A stretch of DNA of 64,000 nucleotides from Petrolisthes cinctipes (Eukaryota; Arthropoda; Malacostraca; Decapoda; Porcellanidae). The notes below the pieces were generated by a model. The model did not search any database. It was not told the origin of the DNA and saw nothing but the letters and a program-made list of their open reading frames with translations. Position numbers and translations under genes: made by a program. The DNA lies in assembly GCA_033782935.1 (NCBI GenBank), contig JAWQEG010000710.1, positions 6,262,001 through 6,326,000 of the forward strand, written 5' to 3'. Shown in pieces: positions 10,701 through 21,784 of the stretch. The first letter of the stretch is position 1. Each line of letters opens with the position of its first letter.

Positions 10701-13700
10701 AGACCCAAATCATGCTCAAAATCGATATTTTAGGTGCCTAAAAGTAGATATGTGCATGCATGCATCTTCAGTACCCATCTATATCTCAAATTCAGGATAA
10801 AAATACCCGAAAATTCGATATTTTGGGGTGCAAGAAGCGATCTGTACATGCCTACTCCGTGTTAGAGCATTTTCAAAGTAAAGGCCCAAAACATGCTGAA
10901 AATCGATATTTTAAGTGCTTAAAGTCAATATGTGCATGCATCTTCTGTACCCGTTTATATCCCAAATTTAAACCTCAATACACCCGAAAATTCGTTATTT
11001 TTGGGTCGCAGAAGCAATCTGTAGATGCCTACTCAGTGCTAGAATCTTTTCAAAATATAGGCTCAAAACATTTTTAAAATCGTGATTTTAAGTGCCAGAA
11101 GTCGATATGTGCATGCATCATCTGTACCCGTTTATATATCAAATTCAGTCTCAAAACACCCGAAAATTCGGAATTTTTAGGTCCTAGAAGTGATCTGTAC
11201 ATGCCTACTCCTATTTAGAATGTTTTAAAGATACAGACCCAAAACATTCTCAAAATCGATATTTTAGGTGCCCAAAAGTCAATATGTGCATGCATCATCA
11301 GTACCCGTTTATATCTCAAATTCAGGCTCAAAACACCCAAAAATTCGATATTTTGGGGTCAGAGAAGCAATTTGTACATGCCTACTCAGTGCTAGAATAT
11401 TTTCAAAATATAGGCCCAAAACATGCTAAAAATCGATATTTTAGGTGCCCAAAGTCGACATCTCAAATTCAGGCACAAAACACCCGAAAATTCGATATTT
11501 TGGGGTCCCAGAAGCGATCTGTACATGCCTACTCCGTGTTAGAATGTTTTCAAGAAACAGACCCAAAACATGCTCAAAATCGATATTTTAGGTGCCCAAA
11601 GTCAATATGTGTATGCATCTTCTGCACCCGTTTATATCAAAAATTCAACCTCAAAACACCCGAAAATTCGTTATTTTTGGGTCCTAGAAGCGATTTGTAC
11701 ATGCCTACTTTTAGTTAGAAAGTTTTCAGGATACAGACCCAAGAAATGCTCAAAATCAATATTTTAGGTGCCCAAAAGTCAATATGTGCATGCATCTTCA
11801 GTACCCGTTTATATCTCAAATTCAGGCTCAAAACACCCGAAAATTCGATATTTTGGGGCCCAAGAAGCGATCTGTACATGCCTACTCCGTGTTAGAGTAT
11901 TTTTAATGTACAGGCCCAAAACATGCTGGAAATCGATATTTTAGGTACCCAAAGTCAATATGTGTATGTATCTACTGTACCCGTTTATATCTCAAATTCA
12001 GGCTCAAAATACCCGAAAATTCGATAATTTGGGATCCCAGAAGCGTTCTGTACATGCCTACTCAGTGCTAGAATGTTTTCAAAATATAGGCTCAAAACAT
12101 GCTAAAAATAGATATTTTAAGTGACCAAAGTCGATATGTGCGTGCATCTTTTTTCTGTACCCGTTTATATCTCAAATTCAGGCTAAAAACACCCGAAAAT
12201 TCGTTATTTTTGTGTCCTAGAAGTGATCTGTAAATGCATACTCCTAGTTAGAATGTTTTCAGGATACAAACCCAAGACATGCTCAAAATCGATATTTTAG
12301 GTGCTCAAAAGTCGATATGTGCATGAATCTTCATTACCCGTTTATATCGCAAACTTAGGCTCAAAACACCCGAAAATTCAATATTTTGGGGTCCAAGAAG
12401 CGATCTGTACATGTCTACTCCGTGTTAGAGTATTTTCAAAATACAGGCACAAAACATGCTGAAAATCGATATTTTAGGTGCCCAAAGTCAATATGTGCAT
12501 GCATCTTCTGTACCAGTTTATATCTCAAATTCAGGCTCAAAACACCCGAAAATTCGATATTTTTGGGACCCAGAAGCGATCTGTACATGCCTCATCAGTG
12601 CTAGATTTTTTTTAAAATATAAGTTCAAAACATGCTAAAAAATCGATATTTTAAGTGTCCAAAGACGATATATGCATGCATCTTCTGTACCCGTTTATAT
12701 CTCAAATTCAGGTTCAAAACACCCGAAGACTCGGTATTTTTGGGTCCTAAAAGCGAACTGTACATGCCTACTCCTAGTTAGAATGTTTATAAGATACAGA
12801 CCCTAAACATGTTCAAAATCGATAATTTTGGTGCCCAAAAGTCGATATGTGCATGCATCTTCTGTACCCGTTTATATCTCAAATTCAGGCTCAAAACACC
12901 CGTAAATTCGATATTTTGGGGTCCCAGAAGCAATCTGTACATGCATACTCCTAGTTAGAATGTTTTCAGGATACAAACCCAAGACATGCTCAAAATCGAT
13001 ATTTTAGGTGCTCAAAAGTCGATATGTGCATGAATCTTCATTACCCGTTTATATCGCAAACTCAGGCTCAAAACACCCGAAAATTCAATATTTTGGGGTC
13101 CAAGAAGCGATCTGTACATGTCTACTCCGTGTTAGAGTATTTTCAAAATACAGGCACAAAACATGCTGAAAATCGATATTTTAGGTGCCCAAAAGTCAAT
13201 ATGTGTATACATCTTCTGTACCCGTTTATATCCCAAATTCAACCTCAAAACACCAGAAGATTCGATATTTTTGGGTCCCAGAAGCGATCTGTACATGCCT
13301 CATCAGTGCTAGAATATTTTCAAGATACAGACCCAAAACATGTTCAAAATCGATAATTTAGGTGCCCAAAAGTCGATATGTGCATGCATCTTCTGTACCC
13401 GTTTATATATCAAATTCAGGCTCTAAACACCCGAAAATTCGATATTTTGGGGTCCCAGAAACGATCTGTACATGCCTACTCAGTGCTAGAATGATTTCAA
13501 AATATAGGCTCAAAACATGCTAAAAATCGATATTTTAAGTGTCCAAAGTCGATATGTGCATGCATCTTCAGTATCCGATTATATCTCAAATTCAGGCTCA
13601 AACACCCAAAAATTCGATATTTTGGAGTCCAAGAAGCTAACTGTTTATGCCTACTCCTCGTTAGAGTATTTTTTTATAATATAGGCCCATAACATGCTGA

Positions 13701-16237
13701 AAATCGAAATTTTAGGTGCTTAAAGTCGATATCTCAAATTCAGGCACAAAACACCCGAAAATTCGATATTTTGGGGTCCCAGAAGCGATCTGTACATGCC
13801 TACTCCGTGTTAGAATGTTTTCAAGAAACAGGCCCAAAACATGCTCAAAATCGATATTTTAGGTGCCCAAAGTCAATATGTGTATGCATCTTCTGCACCC
13901 GTTTATATCCCAAATTCAACCTCAAAACACCCGAAAATTCGTTATTTTTGGGTCCTAGAAGCGATTTGTACATGCCTACTTTTAGTTAGAAAGTTTTCAG
14001 GATACAGACCCAAGAAATGCTCAAAATCAATATTTTAGGTGCCCAAAAGTCAATATGTGCATGCATCTTCAGTACCCGTTTATATCTCAAATTCAGGCTC
14101 AAAACACCCGAAAATTCGATATTTTGGGGCCCAAGAAGCGATCTGTACATGCCTACTCCGTGTTAGAGTATTTTTAATGTACAGGCACAAAACATGCTGG
14201 AAATCGATATTTTAGGTACCCAAAGTTAATATGTGTATGTATTTACTGTACCCGTTTATATCTCAAATTCAGGCTCAAAACACCCGAAAATTCGTTATTT
14301 TGGGGTCCCAGAAACGATCTGTACATGCCTACTCAGTGCTAGAATGATTTCAAAATATAGGCTCAAAACATGCTAAAAATCGATATTTTAAGTGTCCAAA
14401 GTCGATATGTGCATGCATCTTCAGTATCCGATTATATCTCAAATTCAGGCTCAAAACACCCAAAAATTCGATATTTTGGAGTCCAAGAAGCTAACTGTTT
14501 ATGCCTACTCCTCGTTAGAGTATTTTTTTATAATATAGGCCCATAACATGCTGAAAATCGAAATTTTAGGTGCTTAAAGTCGATATCTCAAATTCAGGCT
14601 CAAAACACACGAAAATTCAATATTTTGGGGTCCAAGAAGCGATCTGTACATGTCTACTCCGTGTTAGAGTATTTTCAAAATACAGGCACAAAACATGCTG
14701 AAAATCGATATTTTAGGTGCCCCAAGTCAATATGTGCATGCATCTTCTGTACCCGTTTATATCTCAAATTCAGGCTCAAAACACCCGAAAATTCGATATT
14801 TTTGGGTCCCAGAAGCGATCTGTACATGCCTCATCAGTGCTAGATTTTTTTCAAAATATAGGTTCAAAACATGCTAAAAAATCGATATTTTAAGTGTCCA
14901 AAGACGATATATGCATGCATCTTATGTACACGTTTATATCTCAAATTCAGGTTCAAAACACCCGAAGATTCGGTATTTTTGGGTCCTAGAAGCGAACTGT
15001 ACATGCCTACTCCTAGTTAGAATGTTTTCAAGATACAGACCCTAAACATGTTCAAAATCGATAATTTTGGTGCCCAAAAGTCGATATGTGCATGCATCTT
15101 CTGTACCCGTTCATATCTCAAATTCAGGCTCAAAACACCCGTAAATTGGATATTTTGGGGTCCCAGAAGCAATCTGTACATGCATACTGAGTGCTAGAAT
15201 AATTTCAAAATATAGGCCCAAAACATGCTAAAAATCGATATTTTAGGTACCCAAAGTCGATATCTCAAATTCAGACACAAAACACTCGAAAATTCGATAT
15301 TTTGGGGTCCCAGAAGCGATCTGTACATTCTTATTCCGTGTTAGAGTATTTTCAAAATACATGCCCAAAACCTACTGAAAATCGATCTTTTTGATGCCCA
15401 AAAGTCAATATGTGTATGCATCTTCTGTACCCGTTTATATCCCAAATTCAACCTCAAAACACCAGAAGATTCGATATTTTTGGGTCCCAGAAGCGATCTG
15501 TACATGCCTCATCAGTGCTAGAATATTTTCAAGATACAGACCCAAAACATGTTCAAAATCGATAATTTAGGTTCCCAAAAGTCGATATGTGCACGCATCT
15601 TCTGTACCCGTTTATATATTAAATTCAGGCTCTAAACACCCGAAAATTCGATATTTTGGGGTCCCAGAAACGATCTGTACATGCCTACTCAGTGCTAGAA
15701 TGATTTCAAAATATAGGCTCAAAACATGCTAAAAATCGATATTTTAAGTGTCCATAGTCGATATGTGCATGCATCTTCAGTATCCGTTTATATCTCAAAT
15801 TCAGGCTCAAAACACCCAAAAATTCGATATTTTGGAGTCCAAGAAGCTAACTGTTCATGCCTACTCCTCGTTAGAGTATTTTTTTTAAATATAGGCACAT
15901 AACATGCTGAAAAACGAAATTTTAGGTGCTTAAAGTCGATATCTCAAATTCAGGCACAAAACACCCGAAAATTCGATATTTTGGGGTCCCAGAAGCAATT
16001 TGTACATGCCTAATCATATACAGGCCCAAAACATGCTGAAAATCGATATGTTAGGTGCCCAAAGTCAATATGTGTATGCATCTTCTGCACCCGTTTATAT
16101 CCCAAATTCAATCTCAAAACACCCGAAAATTCGATATTTTTGGGTCTCAGAATCGATCTGTACATGCCTACTCAGTACTAGAATGTTTTCAAAATAAAAA
16201 CTCAAAACATGCCAAAAATCGATAATTTAAGTGCCCA
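4793..16237 (+). repeat. Satellite array, left block (176-bp monomer, heterogeneous)
   Basis: Tandem head-to-tail monomers of about 176 bp, all in one orientation. Recognisable anchors are ATCGATATTTTAGGTGCCCA, GTGCATGCATCTTCTGTACC, ATATTTTGGGGTCCCAGAAG and GATCTGTACATGCCTACTC. Each monomer divides into two related 88-bp halves. Shorter monomers carry a 29-bp deletion in half A (GTCGATAT running directly into CTCAAATTC) and/or an 18-bp deletion in half B (CTACTCAGATACAGG). Neighbouring monomers differ at many positions, so this block is less homogenised than the right one. The open frames crossing it follow from repetition; I find no coding evidence. Confidence 0.95.
11400..15980 (+). repeat. 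Duplicated multi-monomer blocks within the left satellite
   Basis: Near-identical stretches recur at offsets of about 2,239 bp (12,386 with 14,625), 2,271 bp (11,570 with 13,841) and about 857 bp (around 13,440 with 14,300, and a third copy near 15,650). Diagnostic variants shared between copies include AAGCTAACTGTTTATGCC and a run of T before ATAATATAGG. The blocks are scrambled rather than a clean tandem, consistent with repeated unequal exchange. Confidence 0.7.
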
Positions 16238-16270
16238 CACTGAGAGACACAGGGGTATCAAAATGACACC
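16238..16270 (+). repeat. Left terminal inverted repeat of the transposon
   Basis: 33 bp starting CACTGAGAGACACAGG. It matches the reverse complement of 21752-21784 except at three positions. Just inside are further GACACC motifs and a GGGGTC palindromic partner (about 16,275-16,300). Confidence 0.85.
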
Positions 16271-17107
16271 TGAAGCTGGACACCCCAAAGGGGTCAGGAT
16301 ATGAGAGAAAATGTGTAAAAAAATCACTTCGGCTCTGCTTCGTGGCCATATATAGGTGACCGTCCTGCTTTTCATTGACAATTTAGAAATATGGCAATTA
16401 ATAACGTTTAATCTTAGACATATTTTGGATAATGGAAAACAACACAGCTTTTCGCCGAACAATTGATTGACGAAAACTCCACATTTCCGAAAATTTCGGT
16501 TTGTTTCCCGCCCGCGGCTTTTCCCTCGGCGTCTTTATTTGTTCTGTGTAGTCTCCACTGTCTGCTCTTATTAATCTGATTCCTCGTGCCTTGTGGAATC
16601 ATCCTACACTATATATCATACATTAGTACCGAAGGATTACTGTGATGAGAGCCATTTATTGCCTGGTGAATTCCTCAGGCCTCAACCATAAGTTATAGTT
16701 CATGCCACATTCTAAGCCTCAAGTAAGTTAAGATTGTTATTCTTTAGTACTATATTTGCTACATTAATTAATGCTTGGTGCTATTGTGCTGTATTTCATA
16801 TATTTCTGCTTCTTGTGTTGGGAATGGCTTTTAATGTATGCTGCTTGATTAGGCCTATAGTGAGATACAATTAAGTTGTCAATCTTATGTCTGTCTAAGA
16901 CTATGCTACATATTAAGGACCATATACTATAATATCATCTGTATGTTATTATTATAATTATTACCCTTAACATTGGTGACCCTTTATGACAGTTTTTGTA
17001 TGTAGCCAACTTATTTTTACCTAATGTATGTGAAAACTATTATTGAACTGTATACTATATTACTAATTTAAGGAAATTGTTATTAGATTTAAGGTACTGT
17101 ATCTGGC
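16271..17107. other. Transposon left noncoding segment
   Basis: No coding exon is seen. A TATA-like string (CATATATAGG, 16347-16356) could be a promoter for the downstream gene. The rest is AT-rich, with scattered TACAGTA/CTGTA strings. A 5' untranslated exon could lie here, but no donor site stands out. Confidence 0.3.
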
Positions 17108-19925
17108 ATGGTTCACCAATATCACGTCCTCTGTGTAGGCAAAAAGAAGATTGTTGAGGTTGAAGAGAAGAAGCAAGTACCATCAGCTATTGTTAAGGAG
17201 TTTAACATTAACCATGAGGGTGAACTATCACTTCAGTACTTTGATAGTTCTTGGGATGACTGGCTTGATGTTGACAACCTGGAACAGCTGCCAGACAAAG
17301 CAAAATTACAAGCAACAATAGTGCTCTCATTGAATGAAGAAGGGGAGAAAAGTGAACAAATTAACTGTGCTACACTCAGTTGGTGAGTATGATTGGTTAG
17401 TTCTAATTTTAAGAACTTTTACATGTTAGAGTACTACCTGCAATTCCATATTTTATAGTAGAACTGTACAGTATTTCCTAAACTATACAAAATTATTGAT
17501 ATCATTAAAGAATTAGTTTAGAATGAAATATATTAGTGGTACTGTACTTGGATTTGATTTTGCAAACCAAAATATTAAAAACTATTGTTCTCAACATGCA
17601 GGCATAGTCCTATTCTGAGGATTGAGTTGAATATTTTTCAGTTAAGATTCTAAATTTAAGGCAGTACTTTGTGCTGAAATTAACTTCATATTTGGTCATT
17701 TATTTTTATATTCCATACACTGTATAGTACTTATCATACTTTTATGCGTCCAAGAAATATTTTATATTCATTTATAATAGTTGCCAGATAATCAATTTAG
17801 AGCTCATGATGTACCATATGATGCTATGTGGTACAGTATGAATATTAGTATATTATTTGGATATTATTTCCTTTGTTGTAGGTCTGGCATGACTCCTGAT
17901 ATGCCTAAACTTCAACCACCAAGTAGCCCTGTCTGTTTAGAGTCCAGTTCACACTCATCTCAGCATAGAAACCAGTGGCCAGTTCCTTTCCCTTTAAAAG
18001 AGTCAATGTTCAGAAGAGCTGTATGGGACAAGGTGAATAAGAAGGTGCCACTGAACCAAGTGGAGAGAGGCTATGTTTTAGATGGCATCTATGAAGAGTG
18101 TGTCCGCTATTGTATGTAAGTATTAGAAAAGTAATACTGGTAGTAATTAAGAAATGCTGTACAGTACTCCTAAAATACCTAAGGAAGACTATAGGCTATA
18201 TACAGTACCATACCACAGTAACAGTATTTGGACCCACAAAATGCAATAGTTACTAGATTTATTTTTAAATTACATACAGTACATAGTCCCTTCCTTTTTT
18301 TTTATTTATTCATTTTTCCCTGCTAACCTTTCATGTTCCTTTAATTTATCATAATGAGGCACACAGTGCATATGTCATGGTGGTCTTCCTCTCATTTCAT
18401 GTAAGAGCGCTCCTATTTATCTAATCCACTTCAGCAAACCTTAATCCTTCCCTTGATTTTGACATGATATATTGACTCTTTGTGCTAGTTACCAGCTACT
18501 TGTCTCAGAAATTCCAAAATCACTATAATATATGCATAAAGTTATTAGACAGTTGAGTTAATGAAAGGGTGTATAATGTCATTTAAGGAATCTCATTTTT
18601 GTAAAGAATTTTATAATGCAATGTTTATATCAGCATTTAATTATTAGCTCGAAAAACTTATAGCCTAGAAGGCCTTGGTGGAGCAGTGCATGAAAAGGAA
18701 AGGTGGTGTACTGAAGGAGATGTTAGGAATGTTGCAAGTATTTACTTGCTCTGTGTTTAACAGATAATCGCAGAATTCAGCAGAGTCCTGGACCTAGACA
18801 GTGAGAAGAAATTCTGTTTAGGATTAAACACGTATAGCTCTGCAATCACAAGACTCCCTCCCTTGAAAGAAGAACATGAAAGCATTCAGAAGTTAAGGAT
18901 AGAAGCAGCATCTTCTACAAAAACAGAGAAGGAAAGAAAATGTAAGTTCAGTACAGTACTGATAAAATGTTTCCTAACTTAGAGCTGTTAGTACATAATA
19001 GTTATAGCAAATATTCTTCTGTGCTATAGTTTTGTAGGATAAGTTTCCACAATGATCTTGCTTGGGTTAAATTCTTGTGTGGTTTATCATCTAGTATATA
19101 TGTTTTGGCCTAAATTTCAATATTTTTACTTAAAAACTTTTAATACAGTCAAATCAATCCAGTTGTGCTTAATTCCCATATTGGTAGCAAAGTATCCATC
19201 ATTGCTAAGGTGAAACAAGAAAGTACCGGTAATGATCATACTGTACCAACTTTTTCTTATATCACATGCGATTTCATCAACCCCTCCTTTACCAGACATT
19301 ACACCTAGGATTAAAGCTTGTGAAGTTAAAGGGGAGCCAACAGAGATACTGTATGTGCAGGTATTTGCCCATATCATGGTGGTGCCTGTGCCATGTGAAT
19401 GGATACATTCAAAACCTCAGTCCTGAGCTTATGCACAGAGATGTGGACTCAGGCAGCACCCACACAATGTGAATGCATGTACTCATTCAAGAAAAGTCAG
19501 ATAGGCTATTTAGATTGGTATTTTTTTACATTACTTAATTAATTTCAGATGCTATGCAGTGTGTTGCTTTGCTGCTTCTTCACAGGAACTTGAAAGAAAA
19601 ACTACAGTCCTTTATCAGGAAGGGAGGGGAAAATGATGTGGTAGAAAGTGCTGCCCCATGTATTATATGGTATGGAAATTCCTACTTAGATGGAGAATAT
19701 AAGGTATATGCTGAACGAATCCTCATAGCAGAATCAAAGTGTCTGGTAAAAGCATTTTTGATCCTGCTTTCTAGTTTCTTCGTATTTAACTTAGCTTTTC
19801 CAAAGAACATGGTGAGCACCCTAACATTTTTGCAAAAGGTGATTCTTGGTCACTGGGATCAGTCAAAAAAAGATGTGAAAGTAGTTAACCTGCTGGCAAA
19901 AATCAATAGATTGATGGTGAATTAA
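17108..19925 (+). CDS. SAMD3-like multicopy protein gene, multi-exon, apparently missing its middle
   Basis: Exon 1 (17108-17382) starts at ATG and ends at donor GTGAGT. It encodes a ubiquitin/PB1-like N-terminus (GELSLQYFDSSWDDWLDVDN). Exon 2 (17882-18115, acceptor TTGTTGTAG, donor GTAAGT) joins in phase through a Trp codon and carries a WPVPFPL motif. Exon 3 (about 18764-18941) has AEFSRVL and a helical stretch. A small exon near 19296-19360 is possible. The last exon (19549-19925) ends at TAA and carries FNLAFPKNMVSTLTFLQKVI. From memory, N-terminus, WP motif and C-terminus match proteins annotated 'sterile alpha motif domain-containing 3-like', numerous in fish and invertebrates; their function is unknown to me. 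The basic central segment usually found between exons 2 and 3 is not visible. Exon 2 ends in phase 2 while exon 3 reads best in phase 0, suggesting a lost exon or an alternative acceptor at 18780. Probably decayed cargo. Confidence 0.5.
18116..18763. other. Intron-like segment where a central exon would be expected
   Basis: AT-rich, with no long open frame and no recognisable part of the central region expected for the family. Near 18,660-18,740 a purine-rich stretch ends close to the exon 3 acceptor. Confidence 0.4.
18942..19548. other. Intron-like segment with one possible short exon
   Basis: A short open stretch (PRIKACEVKGEPTEILYVQ, 19296-19360) lies between an acceptor-like CTTTACCAG and a donor-like CAG/GTATTT. 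Its phase does not fit both neighbours. Exon 3 (phase 1) can instead join 19549 directly, making a Tyr codon. Confidence 0.3.
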
Positions 19926-21340
19926 TAATATTTGCATGAGGTAAGGCTCTCACTGATATTCACTATTTTATCACACAAGCTTCTTCAGGAGTTATTAACA
20001 ATTACCTTCTCAGCTCATGAGTAAGTTGCACACTCATAATTACTTTGTACCAATTTGATAACTTAAGAAAGAAATGGAAGCGGATTTGTCAGGATTTTGA
20101 TGATCTTCCAGTTTAATTGAAATAAATGCCAGTAGTAAAGTGTGCAGGTTTGAACCCTATTGGGTTGCTGTCTGCCTTCATTATAACAACATTCATTCCT
20201 TACTATAAACTGGGTTTGGCTCCTATTTTATGTCTGTAACATCCTTCCTTGCTGTGTCTTTAACTTATAGTCTCTTTTGTTTTATTTTTCAAGTGCACAG
20301 GACTCAATTCTTATTGTGATTATTTGAATACAGTAATTATATGTGCAATTATGTTACTTATGTGATGCAAATGTATCAATTTTGAGTTATGAGGTTAGGT
20401 TAAGGGTCTATCATGCTAGCTTTTCTACTGTCCTTTATCATAGACAGTATCATCATATATTTAAAAGTGAAATTTGTCACATCTTTATCATAATTATCTG
20501 TTATCAGTATTCCTTCACTATCCTCCAATGGCAATGATAGGCAAAGTAGAAGCTAGCATCCTCTAGCGTCTTATATTTTGTATGAAGATCGACAGTTGAA
20601 ATGCTCGTGTGATACTTGCTTTAGGCTAGGCTAAATAATTGGGTAAGTGATGACTCAACTAGCCATCCTATGTATAGTTGTGGACACAGAAAACAGACAC
20701 ACCTGAAACTGGGATCCTCATCTAGCATTACACACAATGTATAATCCTACATTATGCTGCTCAGTAAGGAGCCCAGTAGCAATGTTTGTCTGTTTCATTT
20801 ATGTAAATAGTTAATTTTTTTCATTACCGATAGCTACTCAACATTTTTCTATTAAAGTTCATTACCTACCATATTATGTATTACTCAGTTGTATATTTAT
20901 TACCTAGTCAATAGAATTTCACTTTATGGAGTGAATGTATGTGAAATTTTTGTACATTATGAAATATTTATTATTGAATGCAATATTTATTTGTTGAATT
21001 TATATATTTATCATGTACAGTACAGTATTTCTTATCTTTAATACAAAGATGCTCATGCTTACTTTGAGTATCTGTTCTAACCTCTTAATTAGGCTTTAGA
21101 TAAGTGTCATTTATAAGTTTGCACTATATTATTAAGGCATCCTTCACATAACGTTGGTTACTCTTGAGAATGGCGTTGGACAAGGACTTGCTGGGGGAAA
21201 GCTTTGTCCTATAATGTATAATGACTAATCACCTTTTCTTTAACTAGAAACACATAGCAGTGCTTTAGCGATGCAGCATTATGTTAACGTCACTGCTTCA
21301 GCAAAGCTAAGCTGCCGTATGTGAAGGGAGCCAGGTGTGT
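19926..21340. other. Transposon right noncoding segment
   Basis: After the poly(A) signal the sequence is AT-rich, with no convincing exon on either strand. No transposase fragment was recognised. Confidence 0.4.
20121..20126 (+). terminator. Poly(A) signal after the transposon-borne gene
   Basis: AATAAA lies 196 nt after the stop at 19923-19925, in AT-rich sequence, a plausible distance for the gene's 3' end. Confidence 0.4.
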
Positions 21341-21720
21341 ATTCAACACCCTGTTGGTGTGTGCTGGACACTCTAGAGGTGTGTACGAAATGCCCTAGAG
21401 CTGTCAACTTGACACCCTTAAGGTGTGTACTAAAGATCCGACAGTCATCTTGAAACTCTTGAGGTGTCTGCTAGACACCCTTGATGTGCCTGCTTGACAC
21501 CCTTGATGTGCCTGCTTGACACCCTTGAGGTGTCTGCTAAACACCCTTGATGTGCCTGCTTACACCCTTGAGGTGTCTGCTTGACACCCTTGAGGTGTCT
21601 GCTTGACACCCTTGAGGTGTCTGCTTGACACCCTTGAGGTGTCTGCTAGACACCCACTAGGTATACTCTACACCCAAGCTTGACACCCCAAAGGTGTTTC
21701 CTTTACACCTTTGGGGTGCT
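21341..21720 (+). repeat. Subterminal 22-bp minisatellite near the transposon right end
   Basis: Tandem copies of GCTTGACACCCTTGAGGTGT(CT) with a clean 22-bp step at 21579, 21601 and 21623, and degenerate copies to the left. Each unit holds the inverted repeat GACACC-CTTGA-GGTGTC. The same GACACC/GGTGTC words occur inside both terminal repeats, as expected of subterminal transposase-binding sites in CACTA-type elements. Confidence 0.8.
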
Positions 21721-21751
21721 ATTTTGGACATAGTTGCCTGACTCCCCAAAT

Positions 21752-21784
21752 GGTGTCACTTTGACACTCCTGTGTCTCTCAGTG
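21752..21784 (-). repeat. Right terminal inverted repeat of the transposon
   Basis: 33 bp ending CCTGTGTCTCTCAGTG. Its reverse complement matches the left terminus at 30 of 33 positions. The satellite restarts immediately at 21785 with CAAAGTCGAT. Confidence 0.85.

Larger units (their letters stand above)
16238..21784 (+). mobile_element. TIR DNA transposon inserted in the satellite, CACTA/EnSpm-like ends, carrying a gene
   Basis: The left end CACTGAGAGACACAGG and the right end CCTGTGTCTCTCAGTG are inverted repeats, matching 30 of 33 positions when extended. The satellite stops at ...AAGTGCCCA and resumes at CAAAGTCGAT, so the interrupted monomer is rebuilt exactly if CA (16236-16237 and 21785-21786) is a 2-bp target site duplication. 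A 5'-CACTR terminus, short duplication and repeated subterminal motifs (GACACC/GGTGTC at both ends) fit the CACTA/EnSpm group. No transposase was recognised, so the element is probably non-autonomous. It holds an intron-containing gene on the + strand. Its base composition and internal sequence are unrelated to the satellite. Confidence 0.85.

Noticed and set aside
16202..16602. Minus-strand open frames at the transposon left end as a transposase fragment
   Set aside because: They span the satellite junction or the TIR and show no DDE/DDD motif or zinc finger.
20343..20537. Open frame in the transposon right segment as an extra exon
   Set aside because: It lies after the poly(A) signal and has no recognisable sequence or splice context.
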